This document shows positions 47,889 to 57,284 of a stretch of 64,000 bases of DNA, piece by piece (position 1 is the stretch's first letter; every line of letters begins with the position of its first letter). Source of the DNA: Salinibacillus kushneri (GTDB lineage Bacteria > Bacillota > Bacilli > Bacillales > Alkalibacillaceae); NCBI RefSeq assembly GCF_900111405.1, contig NZ_FOHJ01000005.1, positions 1-64,000 of the forward strand, in the 5' to 3' direction. The notes under the pieces were generated by a model. That model was given only the letters and a program-made list of their open reading frames with translations. It did not search any database and had not been told where the DNA came from. The position numbers were made by a program, and so were the translations under genes.

Positions 47889-49358
47889 ATGACAACTACT
47901 TTTGTATGGTTAGCCATTGTAATTTATATAGTCATTGCCCTATTTATTGCTTTCTTATCAAGGCACGGTAGTCATACGAACATGGATGGTTATTTTCTCG
48001 GGAATCGGAAACTGAATGGATTTGTTTCAGCACTCAGTTATAGTGCCACAACCTACAGTGCCTTTATGCTGGTCGGGCTGGCAGGTCTTACTTATAGTGG
48101 AGGAGTTGGAGCATTAGGCTTTGAACTCATTTATTTAATTGGTGTATCTTTAGTTGCCTTTTTCGGGCCCCGATTCTGGTTGGCCGGGAAAAAGTACGGG
48201 TATGTTACACCATCAGAAATGCTGGGAGATCGATATCAAAATAAAATGGTGGCCATTGTTGTGTCCTTGACCAGCTGTCTGTTTTTAATTCCATATAGCG
48301 CCGTACAGCTTTCAGGTGTGGGATACTTGCTCCAAGGAGTTACAGACAATGCGATTCCGTTTACAACGGGAGTGCTCCTTGCAACGATATTAGCTATCAT
48401 CTATTCGTATATTGCAGGTATTCGGTCTGTGGCCTGGACAGATTCTTTACAAGCTTTATTTATGGTGGTCACATCAACCATAGTTGTGTTCATCATCATT
48501 AATCGACTAGGAGGTTTTGATGGGTTTTTCCATACCCTTGAAACCGAACGTTCAGAATTATTAACCGTACCAGGAAATGGGTATTTTAGTTTTACAACCT
48601 TTTTAGGATTAACGATTCCATGGTTTTTCTTTAGTTTATCGAATCCACAAGTGAGTCAACGATTATTTATGCCAGCTTCCTTAAAAAGCTTACGTACCAT
48701 GTTAATGGGCTTTTTAGCATTTGGCTTTATATACACATTAGTTTCCGTCATCTGGGGATTTACAGCAAGCCTGCAATTTCCTGATTTAGCAAACGCAGAT
48801 CTTGCAACACCGACCCTTTTATCATCTGATTTTGTACCGCCAATTTTAGGCGTAATTGTAATGGTCGGAATTATGGCTGCAGCCATTTCAACCATTGATT
48901 CCATTCTCCTCACATTATCGTCTTTATTCGCTCGAGATGTGTATAGAAATGTGAAGAATAACACAAGTGATCAAATGCAGCTGCGTGTTGGGAAACTTGT
49001 TATTCCCGTTATCGCCCTCCTTGCTTTCTTATTTGCACAATTAGAGTTAAACCTTATTGCTGTATTATCCGTAGCTTCTTCAGCTGGATTATTAGTAGTA
49101 GTTCCCGCCATTATTGGAACTTTCTTCTGGAAAGGAGGAACGGCAGCAGGAGTCTTAACAAGCGTTATCGTTGGTGCTTTTTTAGTGATTATGCTCGAAA
49201 TTTCACAAGTGAAGCCTCTTGGTTTAGCCTCAGGGATTTGGGGACTTCTCGTTTCAACTATTTTGTTTGTGTTTGTGAGTTTATTCACAAAAGCTCCCGA
49301 AGAAAAAGCATCAGAATTTTTAGGTTATATTAAAGAATTATTGAAAAGGAAACCATAG
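47889..49358 (+). CDS. Sodium:solute symporter (SSS family, PanF-like)
   Basis: The 489-residue protein has about 13 spans. SSS features are HTNMDGYFLGNRKLNGFVSA (about 29-48), SYSATTYSAFMLVGLAG (about 50-66), YVTPSEMLGDRYQ and MAAAISTIDSILLTLSS (about 334-350), where Na+-coordinating residues lie. Similarity in layout to PanF and YodF is noted; the substrate (pantothenate or other organic acid) cannot be named. It is coupled to the small upstream membrane protein and ends with a perfect terminator. Confidence 0.88.
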   Translation: MTTTFVWLAIVIYIVIALFIAFLSRHGSHTNMDGYFLGNRKLNGFVSALSYSATTYSAFMLVGLAGLTYSGGVGALGFELIYLIGVSLVAFFGPRFWLAGKKYGYVTPSEMLGDRYQNKMVAIVVSLTSCLFLIPYSAVQLSGVGYLLQGVTDNAIPFTTGVLLATILAIIYSYIAGIRSVAWTDSLQALFMVVTSTIVVFIIINRLGGFDGFFHTLETERSELLTVPGNGYFSFTTFLGLTIPWFFFSLSNPQVSQRLFMPASLKSLRTMLMGFLAFGFIYTLVSVIWGFTASLQFPDLANADLATPTLLSSDFVPPILGVIVMVGIMAAAISTIDSILLTLSSLFARDVYRNVKNNTSDQMQLRVGKLVIPVIALLAFLFAQLELNLIAVLSVASSAGLLVVVPAIIGTFFWKGGTAAGVLTSVIVGAFLVIMLEISQVKPLGLASGIWGLLVSTILFVFVSLFTKAPEEKASEFLGYIKELLKRKP

Positions 49359-49363
49359 ATAAG

Positions 49364-49397
49364 AAAATGCGTGGATAAATGTTATCCACGCATTTTT
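49364..49397 (+). terminator. Terminator of the SSS symporter operon
   Basis: AAAATGCGTGGATAA (49364-49378) and TTATCCACGCATTTT (49382-49396) form a perfect 15-base stem with a three-base loop and T-run. Confidence 0.95.
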
Positions 49398-49520
49398 ATC
49401 CAATCTTTCCTTAAATTAAATCAGAGTGAAAAAAACCCATTCCTCTTCTTCATAACCTATATTTATAGTTTTGAATTATCCGAACGTTTCAGAATGAATA
49501 AAATACCAGCTAAATCCTTC

Positions 49521-50465
49521 CTATTTCTTCTTCAAATAATCCACAATCCCCATCGAACAAACCTGCATGTCCATGTTTAAGTATTGATACACATCATGAT
49601 CCCTGGATACACCTTTGTTTTCAAGGTGTTTACGAATTTTCTTCAACAAGGCTTCAGAAATTGCGTCCGCTTGTTCCTTGCTTGATGCGTCTGAATGAAT
49701 CGTAAATTCCTTTTCCCCAATTTCCATAAACACCGGCAACCAATACCTCATTTGTTCATAAACCTGTTCAGGATTACGAGATTGTCCATAATGACCGAAA
49801 TTAATAGAATCAACTTCTAGCTGTTCAATACGGTCTAAAGATTCTAGCATGGCATCAGGATCAAATTGATTTGGTGATGTCGTTGGAAGGATAAATTCAA
49901 ATGGGGTTTTGGGATAGAGAATGCCAATCGTATCCCCTGTGAATATGCCATTACTGTAGGAATCATGGACTGAAAAATGGTGCTTGGCATGGCCTGGTGT
50001 ATCATAGAAGGTTAGTGTTCGATTCGCTCCAATTTGTAGGCTTTCCCCATCATTTTTTGAAATTAATCGTTCTTCCGGTACAGGAACAATCGGATTAAAT
50101 AACTGATCAAATAATTCACCATACACCATTTTTGCTCCCGCTATGAGCTTTGATGGATTCGCTAAATGGCGTTTTCCTTTTGGATGAACCACGACTTTGG
50201 CATTTGGACATTTTTCCAAAAAGACTCCTACACCACCTGCGTGGTCAAGATGAATATGGGTCAAAATAATATACTTCACATCGACTGGATCAATATCCAG
50301 CTTTTCCAAACCTTTTAATAAATGTGGGATTGAAGGACTTGCACTCGTTTCAATAATAGTCGGTTCTTCTTCGTGAAGTACATAGGAGCCAGTGCGCTTT
50401 TCCATACTTAAATCATACAAATCGATTAATGAAGTCCGCTGATCTAAATCCGTTGGGTTAACCAT
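49521..50465 (-). CDS. MBL-fold metallohydrolase
   Basis: The 314-residue metallo-beta-lactamase-fold protein has the zinc motif THIHLDHAGG (about 69-78), DTPGHAKHH with the third histidine (about 150) and FTGDT with the bridging aspartate (about 172). Layout resembles YtnP-like or glyoxalase-II-like hydrolases, but the substrate is not evident. GAGGTGTTATGA precedes the ATG at 50465. Monocistronic, no informative neighbour. Confidence 0.88.
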   Translation of the reverse strand: MVNPTDLDQRTSLIDLYDLSMEKRTGSYVLHEEEPTIIETSASPSIPHLLKGLEKLDIDPVDVKYIILTHIHLDHAGGVGVFLEKCPNAKVVVHPKGKRHLANPSKLIAGAKMVYGELFDQLFNPIVPVPEERLISKNDGESLQIGANRTLTFYDTPGHAKHHFSVHDSYSNGIFTGDTIGILYPKTPFEFILPTTSPNQFDPDAMLESLDRIEQLEVDSINFGHYGQSRNPEQVYEQMRYWLPVFMEIGEKEFTIHSDASSKEQADAISEALLKKIRKHLENKGVSRDHDVYQYLNMDMQVCSMGIVDYLKKK

Positions 50466-50646
50466 TCATAACACCTCATTCTACAGTCTCTATCATAATT
50501 ATTTCAACATAAAGGGTGATATACCTGCTTTTAAAGAAGTATCATTCCAAAAACATAATGGCTCACTGCTAACAGGCTGACGTGACCATTATTGTTTTTA
50601 TCCACAGAGCTACAGCTACCTACGATTGCATCATTCCCAATGCCAC

Positions 50647-50684
50647 AAAAAAAGAGTGTGCGTTTGTCTTGAGGCACACTCTTT
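50647..50684 (-). terminator. Terminator of the ferredoxin gene
   Basis: AAAGAGTGTGC (50651-50661) and GCACACTCTTT (50674-50684) form an eleven-base stem, followed by T-residues on the minus strand. Confidence 0.88.
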
Positions 50685-50702
50685 GTAAATATATATTAAA
50701 AA

Positions 50703-50942
50703 TTACCGGTTGGCAAAAAAATCCTCTGCCTTCTTCAAATACACCTCTTCATCAGGTGTCATATCAAATTCCTCTACAATGGCATCTACAGGACAAACGG
50801 AAACACAAGCTCCGCAGTCTATACAAATATCCGGGTCTATGTAAAATTGATCCTTTCCTTCTTCAATACATTCTACCGGACAAACCTCCACACATTCTCC
50901 GGCTTTTTCCCCCTGGCATGGGCTTGTAATAACAAAAGCCAT
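50703..50942 (-). CDS. Bacterial ferredoxin with two iron-sulphur clusters
   Basis: The 79-residue ferredoxin has a first site SPCQGEKAGECVEVCPVECI with C-x7-C-x3-CP spacing, as in seven-iron (3Fe-4S plus 4Fe-4S) ferredoxins. The second site CIDCGACVSVCPVDAI is a standard 4Fe-4S motif. The acidic tail is usual. GAGGAGG stands before the ATG. It transfers electrons; the partner enzyme is not nearby. Confidence 0.93.
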   Translation of the reverse strand: MAFVITSPCQGEKAGECVEVCPVECIEEGKDQFYIDPDICIDCGACVSVCPVDAIVEEFDMTPDEEVYLKKAEDFFANR

Positions 50943-51153
50943 CGTTAAAACCTCCTCTATTGCTGTTAAAAATACTGTTTCCTTTTATTCTAGTATACGC
51001 TTTATCTTCACGTAAATCTAATAATGTGACATATCTATCTGTCTTAAAATTTCTTCATGAGGGAGTGTAAATTGAACTTACTAGGCTTTTTTGGCAGTTG
51101 AATTGGCTACGACAAATCGTTTTTAATGTTATAAGCATTAAATTCTCTTAATA

Positions 51154-51197
51154 AAGCCGGAATATACAAGCTTAATACCCCTGTTATATTCCGGCTT
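51154..51197 (-). other. Hairpin after the amino acid ABC permease
   Basis: AAGCCGGAATATA (51154-51166) pairs perfectly with TATATTCCGGCTT (51185-51197). The minus strand continues TATTAAG, without a good T-tract. It probably ends or protects the transporter mRNA. Confidence 0.6.
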
Positions 51198-51210
51198 AAC
51201 GGCATTATGA

Positions 51211-51903
51211 TTAAATATATCGACTGAATCTCTTTTCCAGACGGTCTTGAAAAGCTGAAATCACAATACATAATGTCCAGTAAATGAGAGCAATTAAAAC
51301 ATACATCGTCATATGGTCATAGGTTCTTCCACCGACAATTTGAGCCTTTTGGAACAACTCAGGAACCGTAATTACTGCGGCTAATGAACTTGCCTTCACT
51401 AAATCTAAAAAGACGTTCGTTAATGGAGGAAGCGCAATCCTTGCAGCTTGAGGTAGGATGATTGACCATAGTGTTTTCCATTTTTTAAAACCTAGTGCCC
51501 GGGCAGATTCCCATTGGCCTCCAGGTACACTATTTAAAGATGCTCGATTAATTTCTGCTATGTAAGCTGCGCTATTTAAACCAAAACCAATAATCGCTGC
51601 TGTATAAGCAGATAATTCAATTCCTGCATAAGGTAATCCGTTATATAAAATAAACAAAAATACGATGATTGGAGTTCCTCGCATAAACGAAATATACAGA
51701 CGGGATGGCCATCTTAATAGAATGGTTTGTGAGCTTCTCCCTAACGCAAGAAATAAACCAAGTATTAAACCAATTCCCATGGCTACAAAGGAAACTGCGA
51801 TAGTCATAGGCAGACCACCTAAGATAAACGGAAAACTTTCAATGGCTAATTCCAAGTCAAAAATATTACGTAGATCGAAGTCATTCATATTGATTTCTAT
51901 CAT
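51211..51903 (-). CDS. Amino acid ABC transporter permease
   Basis: The 230-residue protein of the polar amino acid HisM/GlnP family has about five spans and the EAA loop NRASLNSVPGGQWESARALGFKKWKTLWSIILPQAARIALPP (positions about 135-175). I start at the ATG at 51903 (AGGTGGTTTACC ahead), which gives normal length; the longer open frame overlaps the binding-protein gene. It follows that gene by ten bases. No ATPase gene is next to it, unlike most such operons. Confidence 0.92.
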   Translation of the reverse strand: MIEINMNDFDLRNIFDLELAIESFPFILGGLPMTIAVSFVAMGIGLILGLFLALGRSSQTILLRWPSRLYISFMRGTPIIVFLFILYNGLPYAGIELSAYTAAIIGFGLNSAAYIAEINRASLNSVPGGQWESARALGFKKWKTLWSIILPQAARIALPPLTNVFLDLVKASSLAAVITVPELFQKAQIVGGRTYDHMTMYVLIALIYWTLCIVISAFQDRLEKRFSRYI

Positions 51904-51913
51904 GGTAAACCAC

Positions 51914-52789
51914 CTATAGCTCCAGCCCTTCAATTTTCTGTACATCTTCTTCCGGAGGATTAGAGGCATCTTTTCCTCCAAAGAATTCCTTGGAAAGATC
52001 CGTTAACGTCCCATCTTCACGCATTTCAGCTAATACTTGATTCACTATTTTCGTCAATATTTCTGCATCCTTTGGCATGACAAAAGCCTGTTCCGTTGGA
52101 TGAAAAAGAAGATCAGGATGCAGTGTCACTTCAATTTCCGGCAATGCTTTTAATGCAAGACTTTGCAAGTAATAATCATTTATCACCAAATCTGTGCGCC
52201 CTTTTTCAACATCACGTAAATAAACATCGTTGGTGGCATTTGTATAGGTGACAACCTCTGCACCAAAATGTCTGGCAATATCACTAAAGACGGTTGTCGC
52301 TCCTCCGCCAGCCTTTTTCCCCTCTAAGTCTTCCAGAGAGTGAATATCAGATAGGTCCTCTTCTCTAACAATCATCGTTGAAAAAGAATATTTGTAAGGT
52401 TTACTAAAAGCGAAATTCTTTTGACGTTCTTTCGTAATTTCGATGTCATTGGCAACTAAATCAATTCGACCGCTATCTAACGAGGAAAGCATGGAATCAA
52501 TCCCCATGATTTCAAAAGAAACATCTAAGTCAAGACGTTTAGCTATTTCCTTTATAATTTCCACATCATAACCTGTAATCTTATCAGACTCTTCGGGATA
52601 ATAAGATGCCGGATATAAAGTCCCAGATGTACCAACAACAATTTCACCGGCTTTCTGAATCTCCTCCCATCTATTAGAAGATTCATCTTTTGTTGTTTGT
52701 CCCCCTTCTCTTTCACCTTCATTACTTCCACATGCAGTAAAAAGTACCAGAATAATCAACAACATAAACGTTAACATTTTACGACTCAT
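51914..52789 (-). CDS. Amino acid ABC transporter substrate-binding lipoprotein
   Basis: The 291-residue protein starts with a lipoprotein signal peptide ending in LFTAC (Cys about 20). It continues as a bacterial extracellular solute-binding protein family 3: GEIVVGTSGTLYPASYY, GYDVEIIKEIAKRLDL, DSGRIDLVANDIEITKERQK, and GGGATTVFSDIARHFGAEVV. I start at the ATG at 52789, preceded by GGGGTGGAG. Cystine or another polar amino acid is likely, judged from the family only. Confidence 0.9.
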   Translation of the reverse strand: MSRKMLTFMLLIILVLFTACGSNEGEREGGQTTKDESSNRWEEIQKAGEIVVGTSGTLYPASYYPEESDKITGYDVEIIKEIAKRLDLDVSFEIMGIDSMLSSLDSGRIDLVANDIEITKERQKNFAFSKPYKYSFSTMIVREEDLSDIHSLEDLEGKKAGGGATTVFSDIARHFGAEVVTYTNATNDVYLRDVEKGRTDLVINDYYLQSLALKALPEIEVTLHPDLLFHPTEQAFVMPKDAEILTKIVNQVLAEMREDGTLTDLSKEFFGGKDASNPPEEDVQKIEGLEL

Positions 52790-52832
52790 AAAACTCCACC
52801 CCTTCATTTGTTATATATATTCAACTTTTAAA

Positions 52833-52861
52833 AATATAACAGATATTCATTATTTATTCAA
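52833..52861 (-). promoter_or_regulatory. Promoter of the amino acid ABC operon
   Basis: On the minus strand TTGAAT (52856-52861) and TATATT (52833-52838) are 17 bp apart, 44 bp before the start codon. The rest of the 345-bp divergent region (to 53134) shows no further gene; ACAGGAGG near 53119 is the ribosome-binding site of the rightward oxidoreductase. Confidence 0.6.
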
Positions 52862-53134
52862 TGTTCAATTATTCTGTAATAGCATAATTTTATATCTGTT
52901 ATACAATAGTTGATTTAAAAATCAGAATTTTATTACGAGCGAGTTATCCATCTGACTAGCAGTCTCTTTAACGATCGTATTTCTGCAAGAGAGCATTATG
53001 AATTGTTCAAACAAGTAACATTCGGTTCAAATCTTTGATTATTCTTATAAGCATAAGATAGGATAGAAATACGAAAAATAACATTAGTTTTCTTATACAT
53101 TGTTTAAAACAGGCAGAAACAGGAGGTTATCATC

Positions 53135-54070
53135 ATGAAAGCAGTTGTCATTGAAGAATATGGTGGAATTGAACAATTAAAGGAGAAAGAACTTCCTAAG
53201 CCAGAAATCGGAGAACACCAGGTGTTAGTAGAGATTTATGCTACTTCCATTAACCCTATCGATTGGAAGGTTAGAGAAGGATACTTAAAAGAAGGACTTC
53301 CATTTCAATTTCCTATTATATTAGGCTGGGATGCAGCAGGGGTTATTACAAAAACAGGATCCAAGGTAACCGATTTTAAAATTGGAGATGAAGTATATGC
53401 CCGTCCTGCTACAACAGAAAGAGGTACATATGCCGAGTATGTAGTGGTAGATGATCATTTACTTGCACAGAAGCCCAACAATTTAGACTTTAAAGAAGCA
53501 GCATCTGTACCTTTAACAGCCCTTACCGCTTGGCAATGTCTTGTTGACTTCTCTCACATTAAAGAAGGAGACAAAGTACTTATTCATGCAGGCTCTGGGG
53601 GAGTAGGAAGCTTCGCGATTCAAATCGCTAAACATTTTGGTGCCTATGTTGCATCTACCGCAAGTGAGAAAAATGAGGCATTACTAAAAGAGTTAGGCGT
53701 TGATGAATTCATCAATTATAAGGAGCAAAAGTTTGAGGAAATCCTCCATGACTACGACATTATTGTAGATACTCTGGGCGGTGATATCTTAGATAAGAGT
53801 TTTCAAGTGTTAAAGGATGGAGGAAAACTTGTCTCTATCGCCGGCAATCCCGATAAGGAAAAAGCAACGGCCCGCAACATTGAAACTTCCTTCCTATGGT
53901 TAGAGCCAAATGGGGAACAGCTGGATAAATTAAGAAAATTAATTGAAGCAGGGAAAGTAAAGCCTATTGTAGGACATGAACTTCCATTTTCGGAAGAAGG
54001 AATTAAAAAGGCCCATCAGTTAAGTGAAACCCATCATGCCCAAGGAAAAATTGTGATTTACATGAAGTAA
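53135..54070 (+). CDS. NADP-dependent oxidoreductase, zinc-independent MDR family
   Basis: The 311-residue medium-chain dehydrogenase/reductase of the quinone oxidoreductase type has an N-terminal GroES-like fold (about 1-120; SINPIDWKVREG, GWDAAGVI). A Rossmann domain follows with VLIHAGSGGVGSFAIQIAKHFGAYV (about 147-171). The zinc-ligand cysteines of alcohol dehydrogenases are missing. It probably reduces alpha,beta-unsaturated carbonyls or quinones with NADPH. ACAGGAGG lies before the ATG. Monocistronic. Confidence 0.9.
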   Translation: MKAVVIEEYGGIEQLKEKELPKPEIGEHQVLVEIYATSINPIDWKVREGYLKEGLPFQFPIILGWDAAGVITKTGSKVTDFKIGDEVYARPATTERGTYAEYVVVDDHLLAQKPNNLDFKEAASVPLTALTAWQCLVDFSHIKEGDKVLIHAGSGGVGSFAIQIAKHFGAYVASTASEKNEALLKELGVDEFINYKEQKFEEILHDYDIIVDTLGGDILDKSFQVLKDGGKLVSIAGNPDKEKATARNIETSFLWLEPNGEQLDKLRKLIEAGKVKPIVGHELPFSEEGIKKAHQLSETHHAQGKIVIYMK

Positions 54071-54075
54071 ACAGG

Positions 54076-54108
54076 AAGGGTTAACTCTAATTTAGAGTTA
54101 ACCCTTTT
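54076..54108 (+). terminator. Terminator of the oxidoreductase gene
   Basis: GGGTTAACTCTAA (from 54078) pairs with TTTAGAGTTAACCC (to 54104), followed by TTTT. Confidence 0.9.
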
Positions 54109-54434
54109 AGCGTGAAGCATGATAAACAGGAAACAAGTTGAGCATCCTGTTGCTTTTTCATTTATTCATGTCTGTTGATCAAATAATTCTGTCTATCCTT
54201 GGATTATTCTTGCCCTGCATTCTCTGATTCTGTCCCTTCTACTTCTATTTCTATCTCACCAATAAACCCCAGTCATCTCCTGCTTTAATTCTGTCAACAT
54301 GCATTTTTTGTCTCCAAGTAGTAAATTCCTGTCAGAATTTGAGTCAGACCACATGGAAGTACCTGCTCATGTCTATAAAAAGGCCCCGCATTCGTTACGT
54401 TTTAGCGAATACAGGGACATTCCTCAGTCCTGTT
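54109..54434. other. Intergenic region, nothing recognised
   Basis: This 326-bp gap separates converging transcripts (oxidoreductase and nuclease). I see no reading frame with a ribosome-binding site, no RNA motif and no clear terminator for the nuclease gene. Small repeats of CTGTC occur but form no array. Confidence 0.4.
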
Positions 54435-55562
54435 CTAAGATAAACTTTCACAAGCTAAATCATTGCCGTCTCGATCTAGGCGGTGCGGGTCATTGTCTGG
54501 TCCGCCGGCTGCTTCAAAAAAGCTTTGTGCTTGTTTGTGAGTGTCAAAATCTCCGCAGTCCCGGTCTGGACCATTCGGATCATAAATAACCTCACCTGAA
54601 CCTGTATTTCCAGAACCACCAGATTCTGAATGACCACTTGACTGACCAGAGTTCTCCGACGAAGCAGAGTCATTAAACCCATCTTCTGTTACATAACCAT
54701 CAATACTCCATATTCCTTTTTTCGCATTAACGGCCTGAGTCTGCGCTTTCACATAGGCATCATAATGAGTATAAGGCGGATCGTATACATATGCTAATCG
54801 CGTCAGTCCTTCTTCTAACAGGACTTGATTAAACATTTTTCCATCTACCCAAATATAAGCAAGGAGACGGTCATAATGATCCCGCTTCGGACCATCAAAT
54901 TCAACCTTTACTTGTCTACCTGATAAATTCTCTTTAGCAAACGCACTAGCCTCGGGTCCAAACGGCTGCACCGGTTTGCTTGGATGAACGGTTTCCGGTG
55001 TATCCACTAATAGGAGACGGACATCCTCTGTTTTACCCTTATATTGAATTTCAATCGTATCGCCATCCACTACTCTCGATACGCGAGCTGCTTCCAAACC
55101 TGATGTAGAAGGATTGGACTTCTGGGTATCAGTCTTTTCCTGTTTCGAATCAGAATTAGAACCCTGCTCGTCAGCTTGGCTTTTATCCTTATTGTCATCA
55201 GAAGAAGTCTGTTCTTCAGCTGTTGATTCATCATCTGTTTGTTCCTTGGATGACTGTTTTCCAGACGTCTCTTCATTTGAATCTTCCGTTCTGTTCTTTT
55301 CATCCTGCTCTTTATCCGATGTACGTTCGACCTCATCGGTTTCTTCCTTCTGTTCTATATTTTCCTTTTCGGAATCCTTATCAGGGGAGGTAGATTCCTC
55401 ACTTGGACCCGGTAAAAACAAGCTGAAAATAAATAATGCCACACCCGTTAAGAAAAGGTGCTTAACGCTTTTTAGCGATTTCCTTTTAAATAAAAAAATA
55501 ATCAACATGATAATAGCTACAAGAAAAACCAGTAAACTAATTCCAAAAACGGCCGGTCCCAC
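54435..55562 (-). CDS. Membrane-anchored thermonuclease with excalibur domain
   Basis: The 375-residue protein has two N-terminal membrane helices (about 4-26 and 33-50). A long acidic Ser/Glu/Asp/Lys linker (about 52-150) follows, then a staphylococcal-nuclease fold (about 155-295) with VSRVVDGDTIEI, RLLLVDTPE, and DHYDRLLAYIWVDG including catalytic Arg and Glu/Asp positions. The C-terminal excalibur calcium-binding motif reads DRDCGDF...DRDGNDLACE. It should cut extracellular DNA or RNA. Start GTG at 55562 with GGAAGGAGAG ahead. The acidic tract fits high-salt or calcium-rich surroundings. Confidence 0.9.
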   Translation of the reverse strand: MGPAVFGISLLVFLVAIIMLIIFLFKRKSLKSVKHLFLTGVALFIFSLFLPGPSEESTSPDKDSEKENIEQKEETDEVERTSDKEQDEKNRTEDSNEETSGKQSSKEQTDDESTAEEQTSSDDNKDKSQADEQGSNSDSKQEKTDTQKSNPSTSGLEAARVSRVVDGDTIEIQYKGKTEDVRLLLVDTPETVHPSKPVQPFGPEASAFAKENLSGRQVKVEFDGPKRDHYDRLLAYIWVDGKMFNQVLLEEGLTRLAYVYDPPYTHYDAYVKAQTQAVNAKKGIWSIDGYVTEDGFNDSASSENSGQSSGHSESGGSGNTGSGEVIYDPNGPDRDCGDFDTHKQAQSFFEAAGGPDNDPHRLDRDGNDLACESLS

Positions 55563-55732
55563 ATTTTCTCTCCTTCCATTTTCTCAGGATGAATATACTA
55601 TAAAAGAATATTAAAATCAGAAAAAGAGCATTCCAATAAACAGCAAACTCCTAAATTAAAATTTTATAAAAGGTAATATGGATTTTCAAGGTAATTGTGC
55701 CCTCCTTATTCTACAATTTGTAAAAGAGAAAT

Positions 55733-55764
55733 TAAAAAACCCAGCCTGCATACACAAGCTGGGT
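55733..55764 (-). terminator. Terminator of the YvbH-like gene
   Basis: AACCCAGC (55738-55745) and GCTGGGT (55758-55764) pair; TTTTTTAAT follows on the minus strand. Confidence 0.85.
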
Positions 55765-55773
55765 AAGGATATC

Positions 55774-56388
55774 TTACTGATTAATATACTTTTCAAAAAT
55801 ATCCCCGAAGTCTTTTTGATGATATTGTTCATAGTTTGATTGTAGCCAGGAAAAACCATACTCGGTCATTTGCTTAAATTGATCAGCTAAGTCCGTGTCA
55901 TGTGTTCGGGAGTTTTGTAATACGGTAACAGCATTTTCGAGACTCTGTTCCCCCATTTTCTTCATTACCTTATTTTCTTGTGTAATTTCAGAAATATAGA
56001 CGAGAGCCTTGTAAAGATCGTTCAGTTGCTCCAATTGATTTTTATCAACATCAATTGTGAATTCCTGGTTACCAAGCGTAAATTTAATTTCAATATCAAA
56101 ATCGACACGTCCGGCTGTTTCTAATAGTACATCTGAGATTTGATATTGTGAATATGGATAACGTCGTAATGTCCGTTTGGAGGATACGGCATTTTCGCCA
56201 TCTACATGAATAAACGCTAAATTGGTAAAGCAATATTCATCAGCTTTGGTTTTAATTAAAAAATAGATCTTTTCTTCATCCTCATGTCGAACATAATCAT
56301 CTGCATCTGTTTTGTCAAAATCGTTGGGATCAATAATTTTTCCAATATCCGATAATCCTAAAGCATCCGAAGCAAACTTTTTTAACAT
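55774..56388 (-). CDS. Bacterial PH-domain protein, YvbH-like
   Basis: The 204-residue soluble protein has an N-terminal bacterial PH domain (about 1-125), with KIYFLIKTKADEYCFTNLAFIHVDG and SSKRTLRRYPYSQYQISDV as core strands. A helical C-terminal part (about 135-204) follows, as in YvbH-type oligomerisation domains. Length equals that of B. subtilis YvbH as I recall it. Its cellular role is unknown. GGAGAGAGAAATG-type ribosome-binding site precedes the ATG at 56388. It has its own terminator. Confidence 0.85.
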   Translation of the reverse strand: MLKKFASDALGLSDIGKIIDPNDFDKTDADDYVRHEDEEKIYFLIKTKADEYCFTNLAFIHVDGENAVSSKRTLRRYPYSQYQISDVLLETAGRVDFDIEIKFTLGNQEFTIDVDKNQLEQLNDLYKALVYISEITQENKVMKKMGEQSLENAVTVLQNSRTHDTDLADQFKQMTEYGFSWLQSNYEQYHQKDFGDIFEKYINQ

Positions 56389-56494
56389 TTCTCTCTCTCC
56401 TTATATCATTTCCTATTATCATTTTACCAACCTCTTCAACCTCTACATTCTCTACCATTGTCGGAGGGGACAATGTTCAAGTCCCTCTTCCCAT

Positions 56495-57157
56495 TCATTC
56501 TGAGTCTATTTCCATTGTACTCATAATTTCTATATTATTTAATGCCTGAGTTGCCAGGTGATCAGCTTCCCGATTTCTTTTCCTTGAAATCACCCGATAA
56601 TCAGGTTGAAGACCTAATTCATTAAGCTTATTTTCAATGCGTTCCATCCATTTTAGAAGCTCCTCTTCATAGCACGGCCACTCATCTTTTAACTGATTGA
56701 TTACCACTTGCGAATCCCCGATACATGTAATAGGTAAATGATGAACACCTAAAAATTCCACTTCCTGTAGAGCTAAATGTAACGCTGCATATTCTGCTTC
56801 ATTATTCGTATTCAGCTCGTCAACAGTCGCATTTTTCCGTAATCGATAGGATTTCCCGTTTTGATCAAAATAAATTGCACAGCCTAAACCAGACGTTTTC
56901 GTTTTCCGGTCAAATCCTCCATCAAAATAGATTATTACATTATGCGGTTCCGTCTGAATGCCTTCGATATATTTATTTAAATCCTTCCTTTTCCAGGTAC
57001 TGTCCTGATTATCAATAAACTGAAGATGTTTGATTCGTCCCGTCTTTTCCATATCCTCTGCCACAAGAAGAGCCTTTTCGACTGACATTTCTTCTGATTC
57101 AAAAATTGCTTCCGTACCTTTAGGGGTTCTATAAGTCCAATGCAATTTCATTTGCAT
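56495..57157 (-). CDS. RNase H-superfamily ('reverse transcriptase-like') protein
   Basis: The 220-residue protein has a small N-terminal domain (about 1-65) and an RNase HI-like domain with all four acidic residues: YFDGGF, NNEAEY, GDSQVV and NREADHLA. Similar proteins are annotated 'reverse transcriptase-like' although they contain no polymerase. It may cleave RNA in RNA-DNA hybrids. AAGGATGATTTAG precedes the ATG at 57157, which I prefer to one seven codons upstream without a ribosome-binding site. Confidence 0.85.
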   Translation of the reverse strand: MQMKLHWTYRTPKGTEAIFESEEMSVEKALLVAEDMEKTGRIKHLQFIDNQDSTWKRKDLNKYIEGIQTEPHNVIIYFDGGFDRKTKTSGLGCAIYFDQNGKSYRLRKNATVDELNTNNEAEYAALHLALQEVEFLGVHHLPITCIGDSQVVINQLKDEWPCYEEELLKWMERIENKLNELGLQPDYRVISRKRNREADHLATQALNNIEIMSTMEIDSE

Positions 57158-57284
57158 GACTAAATCATCCTTTTTCATTGTTCAATGGATTCTTTAATTA
57201 TCTTCTAACGGAAGGCTAAAGATATTCTGATTGATTTCGCCTCTACAAAATATTTATGCAGCTCTTATTATCCACCAATTAGGG

